Source of the DNA: Tritrichomonas musculus
Lineage: Eukaryota; Parabasalia; Tritrichomonadida; Tritrichomonadidae
DNA length: 64,000 bases
Direction of reading: 5' to 3'
Assembly (NCBI GenBank): GCA_039105265.1
Contig: JAPFFF010000005.1
Coordinates: 186,001 to 250,000 of the forward strand
Below are positions 56,469 to 64,000 of this stretch, in pieces (the first letter of the stretch is position 1; each line of letters opens with the position of its first letter). Both the position numbers and the translations under genes were made by a program. Under the pieces are notes generated by a model. The model made no database searches. It was not told where the DNA came from and worked only from the letters and a program-made list of their open reading frames with translations.

Positions 56469-59400
56469 TTAATATTTTTGATTGGCCAACTGATGGCTAA
56501 CTTGCTGAGTGGTGAATATTTCATATTTGCTAACTAATTCCTGTGTTGTAACAAAACCATTTGTCCGCAAGGTAATATTTATCGCATTAGTACAAGAATT
56601 TTCTATTGGGATTTCATATGTTGAACTAACACTGTTATCCAAAGTAATTAGCTTGTGAATAAAATCAAATTTTATGAAATGATTCTTACCAACAATATCT
56701 TTGAATACAAATATATGAAGCCTATTCCACACAGCAGCTACATTTGAGCCAGCATACTTAAATCTAATATTATTTAAGTTTTCCATTGATAATTCAAATA
56801 CAGAAGGTATTATTTGATAGCCATCATTTAATCCAAATCTAGTCAGCTCATCTTTGGTATAGTAGTTGATGAGCTCATTGCTTGTAGATAATGAAATGTC
56901 CTCATCAAATGTTGCAGAAGATATTTCACAACCAATATAATAACCATAATAATCATCATAAATGAAAATTGCTCCAGTCATTACATCCCAATCAATATAT
57001 AATTCTTCACTGATTTCAGATTGTTTGAGGAATAAAATACAATTCCAATATTGAGTCTCTGAAATCTCATCTATGGTCTCAAATATTATGTCAAATGAAT
57101 GTTCAACACTATCTGGATCAGTATATTTTCCAATTAAATGAGTTCCCTCATGATATGGTATATGAGATGTCGTAAATCTCCTTTGTTCATCACCATCATC
57201 CAATAACACTTCTTTATTTGTTATAGAGAGTTCTTGATGATTATGATAAGATATATCATTTAATTTTCTATATTCTGATAAATCATCTTTGGTGACATAT
57301 GAACCATTTTCTAATGCTGCTAATCTTGATTCCATTGCTTCTATAGTAGCCTTTAAATTTGTGTTCTCTCTCTCTAAATTTTCTATCCTTGTCTTCAGTT
57401 CATCATTTTCACTTTTCAATGCTATTTGATCTTCTTCACCAAATTCAGCTAGAGTAACTCGTACTGGATATGTTCCAGAGTAATTATAAAGTACACCTGT
57501 TGCTTCTTCCCAATAAAACGAGCCAACACTTATATCCATAACATGAGCAATTGTATCGTGTATGTTTTTTGTACTTTCCGTCTTGAATATGATATCAAAT
57601 TCCTCATTTACATTTGAGCCAGTCACACCAACCAAGTGAGCACCTTCTTGGAATGGAATGAAGGAAGTAGAAAAGAAATCACCAAGCAAATGTTCTGGTT
57701 CGTAAGGGCCGTTTGTTATTGGTAGAATAATTTTATTCCCAACTTTCAAATCAGTTTTGCTTCGATATTTTTCATCGGATTCTGATTCAGTTAAATATTT
57801 ATCAGTTTCTGTTTTATATAAATCATTAATTAAAACTTTATTATCATCTTTAAATACAATACTATTTTTATAATTAACTTGTAAGTTAAATTTATCGTTT
57901 TCATTAAAAAGGGATAAAATATGAGTTTGCCTATTATTTGAAAATTCAAAATATGTTAAACTATCATTTCTTATATCTATTGTTTGATTCATTAACCGTA
58001 ATTGTCTCATATTATTTTTTAATTGTGCATAAGTCAATCCTGAACCAGCATCTTCAGAATCAAATAATAACGTTGGAATTTCACTTTTCAATGCTAATTG
58101 ATCTTCTTCACCATAATTCAAATCATTTTTGCTTCGATATTTTGCATCTGCTTCTTCTTTTGTATACAGGTTATCCATATTAACCATATTATTTTTTAAT
58201 TCATCTAATGCTTCATTTACTTCATCAACAGTTGGGAATTCATTTAAAGTCGTAGCTAGAGCAGTATCATTCTTTTCTATCTGCTCATTTAATGTATCTA
58301 TCTTCTTATGTAAAGCATCTATATCACAAGTATATGCTAAATCATTTGTAGTAAATTCCATTCTTCTTTTTGCTGTATTCTCTTTGATGCTGATTCCACT
58401 AACCCTATGTTTATTTGGGTTTGATATAACAAATGTTTTGTCATTCATAGTGCAGCTAGGAAAATCAGTTGTTCCTTGGTAATTAATTGTTCCACCAGTA
58501 ATATTAATAGTAACTATATTCTCTTCATAATCAACATCATTGTATTCACTAACTTTTTGCACCAAAAATCGTGCTTTGATTATTCCATCTGTTATTGTGT
58601 CTTCAGCCTCCAAATGAACCTCGCCATTAACAAATTTACCAACAACATCTATTATGTCATCTCTAACCAATTCATTCTTTGAAATATAGTCATTATTTAT
58701 TTCATTGATAGCATTACATAACATTTTAAATGTTGGTTTCATTGCATGCACAACATTATTACATATATTGAACACACCCGCAACACTAGGAACACTTGTA
58801 TCTTCATTAGCATCATATGTCAACTCTTTTATGTCTTCATTACACCAATCAATTAATGGAGTTAAATCAGTTTTAATGCTTCTACTTAATAAATGTAATG
58901 GTAATTCATTAGCATAACCAAACCATCTTTCTCCTGATTCAACAATACATCTAACAGAACCATTAATACCATTGAAGCCAAAACTAATACCTGTTTCTGT
59001 TAATGATAAACCTCCCATTAACGTACCTGTTGCTCCTATTGCTAACGCAACTCCTGCCATTATTTCTAGTTTATCTGTTTCAGACTTTAAATATTGAGTT
59101 TTATTTTGTTGCTCAGTCATTTCACTTCTTAATGTATCTACTTTTGATGTAATATCCTTGACATCATATGAAACAACATCAAAATTATTTGTCAAAACAT
59201 TTAAATCACTTCTCATCGTTGTAATGTTATCTGCAGTAATGATTTTGGATGAAGTGATATTATAGTCAGTATAAAGAGTTGTTGCGGCATTTGGGTTTGG
59301 TCTTATATCATAAAACTGTTGGTCTATTATGTATTTAAATGCATTTGTTGTTGAATCCCAATTAACTTCTTCGATTGGATCAACTAAATCTTTCCTTAGA

Positions 59401-62400
59401 TATAGTTCTACATCTTTTTTTGTTGTATCAATATTTGAATCACTCCATTTATATGGAATTCTATCTATTGTATCATATTCTGCATATATTCCTATGCAAA
59501 CACAATCCTTTGCTTTATTATATTGATACACATCTACTGTACTATTAACTTCATCACTAAATCTAAATGTCAATCTCATGGAATCAGAAGAATCACGTAG
59601 TGTTAAATATAATACTCCTCTTTCAAATGTCTTGAGCAAATCTTTAATAGCATTAGGATTCTTGTAATAATTTTGCCATTCAACACATGAAACATAAACA
59701 GGTAGAGTTGAATATTTAGGATATGATGTATTGTTAAATATTTTTCCCGTATTATCAATGCTTATTCTTAGTTGAAAATGATAATCTGAAGCATCTTTTT
59801 CTGTTCCATCTTTTAATAACACCTTGAATTCTCTAGTGCATACATTCCAAAGAGCATGCATTAATCCTTTGTCATCTTTCTCTACTATTTTATTATTTAG
59901 TTCATCATCTTTGACCATAATTATTGCTCCCGTACATAAAGCATATGCTGATGCTGTTAATCCATATAATCTGCATGTAGTTTGACACAATGTTTTAATA
60001 CTTTTATTATAACATCCTTGACAATTATAACCTGTCCAATATCCTTTATTAGCGTTATTATCATCGTTTTTCCACATTAAAGACCATGTATTGCCAAAAC
60101 AATATTCTTTGAAAATGAATTCTAAATTACTTGGTATATTATAATTTGAATCAACTGAGAACACCATTTTATAAAATTCATTATCTTCTGTAATTATTGA
60201 TGGTTTATAGAAATAATGAACATCCGATTTATGTAATTTGAGTGCATTATCAGCCTCGATAACAGAACATTTAATTGCTTTATCAGTTTTTAATGCAGTT
60301 GGAGTGAATTGGTTCATAATACTTAAATCACCATTAATATATAATGTACGTGGATCGAATGGTAATCTTTTATCAAATGCTATAAAAAATTTTCCATCTA
60401 ATTTGCTTTGGTCAGCAGGTCCTATTGAACGAGTCATAGTAAAAGAGTTATCATTTATGATGCAATATTTTTGGTCTATATCATACGTAATGACTGGACA
60501 GACTATTTTATTATTTCTCGAAGAGATGTAAAATTCTTTAATGTATCTTCCTTCTTCATCGTAAATAACATTCTTTCTTAAAACAATTTTAAATATTGGT
60601 CTGTTCCAATTTAAGAAACCATTCTTTCTTTCTTCAGGTACATCAATAATTAAAATATTACAGTCAATATTATTAATGGTATCTGTTATTTGTGTTATCA
60701 TTCCATTTTCAATAAATAAATCTGCTAATCCTGATTCAATCGTAAAATTAGAATCACCTGATGATAAATTCGATATATCTACACCATTAATCAATCCATT
60801 GACATTTAGATTTGCTTTGATATTAACATCACCATATACTGGTTTTTCTTTTTTAAACTGATAGTTATTTGGTGGCTCAATATAATTGCTTCCATATACT
60901 TCTAAAGCTTTCTTGAATGATTCACTATCTGAACCTGGAATAGAAACAGAGTCATCAGGCTGTTTTGGTGGTGTGCCGATATCAATACTCAAAGGACTAA
61001 CAGCACTATTGCAGTAAATCCATTCATTTTCATTTTCATCCCATATAATATCCCCTTCTTTGTTTTTTGTATTGTTAGCCATAAAGGCTGTATAGACAGC
61101 CACACTCATTCTATCTTCATTATTCCTCCAACCTTGACATTTATTATCAAAATCGGTAATCATAATTTGAATCCAGTTTTGTCTGTCCACATCAAATATA
61201 AATGAAGGAGGCGCATCAAAGCTTCTATTTGTTCTCCAGCCAGAAGGGAAATCATCTAATGAATACCCACTCTCAGTTAATAAAACCCATCTATGAAAGA
61301 GGGCTGACCAATAATATATTTCATCATGTTCAACATCAAAAGACCTATCATTCATGAAATTGGTATGCTTTATATTTGCATCAATCTGCTGATTTTGTTT
61401 TTGATATTGATTTACCAAATCATTTATACCATCATTATTATTGTAAATCGAAAAGTCAACTACCTGTGATTGAGCCAATTGGGCCTGGTTGTCAAAATGT
61501 AAACGACTAATATCATGTACCTGAAGATGGTCTTGAACCTCATCCACTCTATCATACAAATCAGCTAACAATTCAACAAATATAGCATCGTTCTCATCTT
61601 CAAAATTATTCTCTCCATCTTGATTACAATTGCATGATTTTATTTTTGAACAATAATCAGCCCAATAGTTTAATGATACTATTATATTATTTATATTCAG
61701 CTGGACATCATTTAGGAATTGATTTAAACTGACCTTTACTTTTGTACCATCGATATTGTCAACTTTTATTGTATGGTCTACAGTTAATGATGTCGTAAAT
61801 AGTTTTAGAGCCGATGCCAGCCCATATCCAAGAACACTAGATAACAATAGATTTTGAATTATTTTTGGATAATTTAAGTAATTATCTTTTTGGTTTTGCG
61901 TATAGATATCGATGAATTCACCAGGGCTGCTTACCTCCACTAACTGGTCTGCTTTAACTTCTTCTGTACTATTTTTATATTTATATCCTATTGTTTGAAG
62001 AGTATGATTTTCAGGATTGTAATGATATTGCTTTGTTCCATTTATTATCTTTGTTAAGTTTGTTTCGTTAAATACATCATATAATATCCTTTTTATGGAT
62101 TGATTCTTTTTTTCATTCTTCATAATATTCATCAACATATCAGCTAAATTATAAAATGGTTTGTAATGAAGGAAAGGTTCAGTTGGAGAAGGTTTTGGTG
62201 GTGCAGTAGGAGTTTGAACATACTTTATAACATCACATTGCCCTTTATCTTCATCCAATACTACTTGTTCATATCCGTCAGCTGCACACATCAATTCGTT
62301 GTACATATCATGGACAGCTTCACAGGTTTTTGATTCCGCTTCGATAATGTCATTGAATGTATTAACACATAATTCATCTTTGATAAGCTCTCTGTTGGAC

Positions 62401-62720
62401 TCTACTTGTTCTGATTTCACTTCCATCAATATATTTTCTGGCGCTCTATATTCAAGTATTTGTGTAGATTTTTCAGTTATTGGAACGTCGCCGAATCCTT
62501 CAAGACTGCCTCCATTTTCAATGTAATCGTTTACCACTCTTGCATCAACTTCAGCTTTATTGTATAGACAATTAAATTTTGGGTATTCATTTGGTTTATC
62601 ATCTTGAGTAATATTTATTTGTTCATTTCCATCTTCATCTTCTCCTTCACATATTTCAAAACCATTTGCTTTAAGTTTAGATGCCACCTTGCTCTTTGCA
62701 GAATACAGTGCCAAAGACAT
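56469..62720 (-). CDS. Maverick giant fibre-like protein B, 2083 aa
   Basis: Starts at ATG 62720 (MSLALYSAKSKV); the open frame above that begins with TTG. The first 200 residues look globular and acidic. The middle is beta-rich with an internal hydrophobic segment (LEIMAGVALAIGATGTLMGGLSL). The C-terminal third carries repeated YRSK(N/T)DL, (A)LKSEIPT and TKEEADAKY units and a coiled coil (LKTRIENLERENTNLKATIEAMESRL near 1785). Residues around 1645-1770 are the module shared with protein A. The size and repeat style suggest a long trimeric fibre or tail-spike. The frame is uninterrupted across 6.2 kb. It is the largest gene in the window. Confidence 0.65.
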   Translation of the reverse strand: MSLALYSAKSKVASKLKANGFEICEGEDEDGNEQINITQDDKPNEYPKFNCLYNKAEVDARVVNDYIENGGSLEGFGDVPITEKSTQILEYRAPENILMEVKSEQVESNRELIKDELCVNTFNDIIEAESKTCEAVHDMYNELMCAADGYEQVVLDEDKGQCDVIKYVQTPTAPPKPSPTEPFLHYKPFYNLADMLMNIMKNEKKNQSIKRILYDVFNETNLTKIINGTKQYHYNPENHTLQTIGYKYKNSTEEVKADQLVEVSSPGEFIDIYTQNQKDNYLNYPKIIQNLLLSSVLGYGLASALKLFTTSLTVDHTIKVDNIDGTKVKVSLNQFLNDVQLNINNIIVSLNYWADYCSKIKSCNCNQDGENNFEDENDAIFVELLADLYDRVDEVQDHLQVHDISRLHFDNQAQLAQSQVVDFSIYNNNDGINDLVNQYQKQNQQIDANIKHTNFMNDRSFDVEHDEIYYWSALFHRWVLLTESGYSLDDFPSGWRTNRSFDAPPSFIFDVDRQNWIQIMITDFDNKCQGWRNNEDRMSVAVYTAFMANNTKNKEGDIIWDENENEWIYCNSAVSPLSIDIGTPPKQPDDSVSIPGSDSESFKKALEVYGSNYIEPPNNYQFKKEKPVYGDVNIKANLNVNGLINGVDISNLSSGDSNFTIESGLADLFIENGMITQITDTINNIDCNILIIDVPEERKNGFLNWNRPIFKIVLRKNVIYDEEGRYIKEFYISSRNNKIVCPVITYDIDQKYCIINDNSFTMTRSIGPADQSKLDGKFFIAFDKRLPFDPRTLYINGDLSIMNQFTPTALKTDKAIKCSVIEADNALKLHKSDVHYFYKPSIITEDNEFYKMVFSVDSNYNIPSNLEFIFKEYCFGNTWSLMWKNDDNNANKGYWTGYNCQGCYNKSIKTLCQTTCRLYGLTASAYALCTGAIIMVKDDELNNKIVEKDDKGLMHALWNVCTREFKVLLKDGTEKDASDYHFQLRISIDNTGKIFNNTSYPKYSTLPVYVSCVEWQNYYKNPNAIKDLLKTFERGVLYLTLRDSSDSMRLTFRFSDEVNSTVDVYQYNKAKDCVCIGIYAEYDTIDRIPYKWSDSNIDTTKKDVELYLRKDLVDPIEEVNWDSTTNAFKYIIDQQFYDIRPNPNAATTLYTDYNITSSKIITADNITTMRSDLNVLTNNFDVVSYDVKDITSKVDTLRSEMTEQQNKTQYLKSETDKLEIMAGVALAIGATGTLMGGLSLTETGISFGFNGINGSVRCIVESGERWFGYANELPLHLLSRSIKTDLTPLIDWCNEDIKELTYDANEDTSVPSVAGVFNICNNVVHAMKPTFKMLCNAINEINNDYISKNELVRDDIIDVVGKFVNGEVHLEAEDTITDGIIKARFLVQKVSEYNDVDYEENIVTINITGGTINYQGTTDFPSCTMNDKTFVISNPNKHRVSGISIKENTAKRRMEFTTNDLAYTCDIDALHKKIDTLNEQIEKNDTALATTLNEFPTVDEVNEALDELKNNMVNMDNLYTKEEADAKYRSKNDLNYGEEDQLALKSEIPTLLFDSEDAGSGLTYAQLKNNMRQLRLMNQTIDIRNDSLTYFEFSNNRQTHILSLFNENDKFNLQVNYKNSIVFKDDNKVLINDLYKTETDKYLTESESDEKYRSKTDLKVGNKIILPITNGPYEPEHLLGDFFSTSFIPFQEGAHLVGVTGSNVNEEFDIIFKTESTKNIHDTIAHVMDISVGSFYWEEATGVLYNYSGTYPVRVTLAEFGEEDQIALKSENDELKTRIENLERENTNLKATIEAMESRLAALENGSYVTKDDLSEYRKLNDISYHNHQELSITNKEVLLDDGDEQRRFTTSHIPYHEGTHLIGKYTDPDSVEHSFDIIFETIDEISETQYWNCILFLKQSEISEELYIDWDVMTGAIFIYDDYYGYYIGCEISSATFDEDISLSTSNELINYYTKDELTRFGLNDGYQIIPSVFELSMENLNNIRFKYAGSNVAAVWNRLHIFVFKDIVGKNHFIKFDFIHKLITLDNSVSSTYEIPIENSCTNAINITLRTNGFVTTQELVSKYEIFTTQQVSHQLANQKY

Positions 62721-62738
62721 TTTATCTGAAATTAAATT

Positions 62739-63473
62739 ATGTTGTATAGTGTTCAGAGTCAACCAGGTAATTATAATACGGTAAGACTTAATATTGATAT
62801 CCCATGGAAATGTCCATACGTGAAGTACTATGTTTCATCTATTAATACCAAAGCCAACATATTGATGACAACGGATGATGATTATTTAATATTTGAGTCA
62901 TCACTCGGAGAAGTAAAAATAGAATTTGATGAAATGTATGCTTACTCCTTTAACTACTTAGTCAAATGCCTAAATGCAAATCAGACTGTAATCGAGTTCA
63001 AGAATATCAATAATAGAACCATTTCACTAAAACCAGTCCAAAATGTAACTTTCAAGGAAGGTAGTCATAGAGCGAAATTGATTACTGGTTTGTTCAATAC
63101 TAAACCAGGGCATATATTTCCAAATGGAGTTGAGTGCGAGGTACCTGATCTACCTATACTTGATTTGGCCAATAAGTTGTATTTAGTTTCATTACAGGGG
63201 GTAGCAACTCATTCATCAATTGGAGACCAAGAATATACCCCAAGCATCCTTGCAAACATTGACACAATGATAATGGATCAAGAGGCAATGATAGTTAACT
63301 ATGACATGACTAAGCCAATAAAAATAAAAGTTAATACGGATTCATTAAAATATTTGGAAATGAGATTAGTCGATTTCATGTTTCAACCAGTAATATTAAA
63401 ATCTCCTCTCTTCATTACCTTAAAAATAAAACCAAGCCAAGAGGCTGATATATATGACATCCTTACTAAATGA
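62739..63473 (+). CDS. Maverick candidate minor capsid (penton-like) protein, 244 aa
   Basis: The length and all-beta look fit Polinton penton (single jelly-roll) proteins. Strands alternate through NTVRLNIDIPWKCPYVKYYVSSIN, GEVKIEFDEMYAYSFNYL and ITGLFNTKPGHIFPNGVE. It ends IKVNTDSLKYLEMRLVDFMFQPVILKSPLFITLKIKP, which matches the LRLxDxxxxPVxLxSPLxIxLxIxP style of these capsid proteins. The assignment is by pattern, not by search. It is divergent from giant protein B with only 18 bp between the two ATGs, and its stop overlaps the end of the convergent T5orf172-like gene. Confidence 0.5.
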   Translation: MLYSVQSQPGNYNTVRLNIDIPWKCPYVKYYVSSINTKANILMTTDDDYLIFESSLGEVKIEFDEMYAYSFNYLVKCLNANQTVIEFKNINNRTISLKPVQNVTFKEGSHRAKLITGLFNTKPGHIFPNGVECEVPDLPILDLANKLYLVSLQGVATHSSIGDQEYTPSILANIDTMIMDQEAMIVNYDMTKPIKIKVNTDSLKYLEMRLVDFMFQPVILKSPLFITLKIKPSQEADIYDILTK

Positions 63474-63789
63474 TAGCTCTGGGACAATGATATTGGATAT
63501 AAGTCCTAATAATATATATCATTTCATTCACATTCCCAACAAAGTACTCATTTCCTATAAATGCGGTTCCATCTCTTGTTGTTGCTCTCGTATAATTTTC
63601 TTCAAATATTGTTATTAATTCTTTTTCCACTTTTACTGAATCACTTACTGCTTCAATTATATATACTTCGCTGTCTTTTGGATATTGTCCCATTCTTGTT
63701 GCAATCTTATTTGTTCTACCAATTTTGTATACAGGTTGATTAGAATAAGAAAATTCCCTTTCACGAATCAAATATATGTATTCTACCAT
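63466..63789 (-). CDS. T5orf172/GIY-YIG-like small protein
   Basis: 107 aa. MVEYIYLIREREFSYSNQPVYKIGRTNKIATRMGQYPKDSEVY fits the YIYLI…YKIGRT start of T5orf172 (Mug113) proteins, which are GIY-YIG-nuclease relatives. The acidic KVEKELITIFEENY and GNEYFVGN blocks follow, as in the family. Such proteins occur in large DNA viruses and in Mavericks. It would be a small nuclease or DNA-binding protein; the active-site Arg (GRT) and a downstream Glu are present. Convergent with the penton-like gene, ends overlapping by 8 nt. Confidence 0.75.
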   Translation of the reverse strand: MVEYIYLIREREFSYSNQPVYKIGRTNKIATRMGQYPKDSEVYIIEAVSDSVKVEKELITIFEENYTRATTRDGTAFIGNEYFVGNVNEMIYIIRTYIQYHCPRAII

Positions 63790-63844
63790 TTTAGGGTTAA
63801 TAAATATTTAGCGTGATATTTTTTTATTTCTTATTTACACTTAA

Positions 63845-64000
63845 ATGACATACCTCTTTGATATATCAGTTGACCTCTATTCGACTGCAAGAACGGAAGC
63901 AAGAAAAGAGTATAAGCAAAGGGTGAAAGACGTAAGAGACAAACGAAAGTTCAAGAAATATTTGAAAGAATTCATGACCAAGGCTAAGAAAGAAATATCA
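63845..64000 (+). CDS. Start of an unrecognised Maverick gene, cut by the window end
   Basis: ATG at 63845 opens 52 codons that run off the window. The peptide is MTYLFDISVDLYSTARTEAR, then a Lys/Arg-rich helical stretch (KEYKQRVKDVRDKRKFKKYLKEF). Positive charge suggests nucleic-acid contact. No family is recognised from this much. It is divergent from the T5orf172-like gene with a 55-bp gap. Confidence 0.5.
   Translation, partial: MTYLFDISVDLYSTARTEARKEYKQRVKDVRDKRKFKKYLKEFMTKAKKEIS

Larger units (their letters stand above)
48531..64000. mobile_element. Maverick/Polinton, left part only
   Basis: A protein-primed family-B DNA polymerase, fibre-like virion proteins, a candidate penton-like capsid protein and a T5orf172/GIY-YIG-like protein in one 15-kb block identify a Maverick, a family abundant in Trichomonas. 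The left edge lies somewhere between 48531 and 48847; no terminal repeat can be verified because the other end is outside the window. Most frames are long, so it looks young and largely whole, with about one visible break. Integrase, ATPase, protease and major capsid genes were not seen here. Confidence 0.85.

Overview
The window is AT-rich nuclear DNA of a trichomonad (Parabasalia), most like Tritrichomonas or Trichomonas. The evidence is as follows. Genes are compact and nearly intron-free. Several start codons lie 7-25 nt downstream of an initiator of the TCAYTW type. The single clear intron ends in ACTAACACATAG, the fused branch-point and 3' splice signal known from Trichomonas. A Maverick (Polinton) with a protein-primed DNA polymerase is also present. 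The species call is inference.

Host block, 1-39.3 kb: about twenty genes on both strands. Recognisable products are long-form tRNase Z, NH3-dependent NAD synthetase, a CDC14-type phosphatase split by a 241-nt intron, a soluble cytochrome b5, two Ser/Thr kinases (one with a KA1-like tail), a RasGEF with an N-terminal REM region, a CDC50-type flippase subunit, a BTB protein, acidic ribosomal protein P2, a PDI-like protein without CXXC, a tandem calponin-homology protein, a Cof-type HAD phosphatase and a PPP-family phosphatase with a 137-residue insert. The others are coiled-coil, Q/N-rich or unrecognised proteins, among them a 1494-aa protein with a diverged internal repeat. The motif AACTTTTTGAA recurs in the intergenic DNA.

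Transposon block, 39.3-48.5 kb: no intact gene. It holds a three-level nest: an 8-bp-duplication hAT-like element (40208-41391) containing a perfect-TIR TA-duplication MITE (40564-40781) and a second hAT-like element (40854-41331). Next come a decayed Helitron (about 41995-45792) with HUH Rep and Pif1-like helicase pieces followed by a degenerate ubiquitin-protease-like stretch, and then a 1450-bp TIR element (47073-48522) with an 8-bp duplication and a 120-bp fold-back core.

Maverick block, about 48.5-64 kb: one end of a Maverick/Polinton that runs off the window. It carries pPolB (looks broken), two long fibre-like proteins sharing a nearly identical module in opposite orientations, a candidate penton-like minor capsid protein, a T5orf172/GIY-YIG-like small protein and several unrecognised ORFs. 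Two of its genes share the start-proximal motif TTTATCTCATCTAAAA. Integrase, packaging ATPase, protease and major capsid were not seen and would lie beyond the right edge if present.
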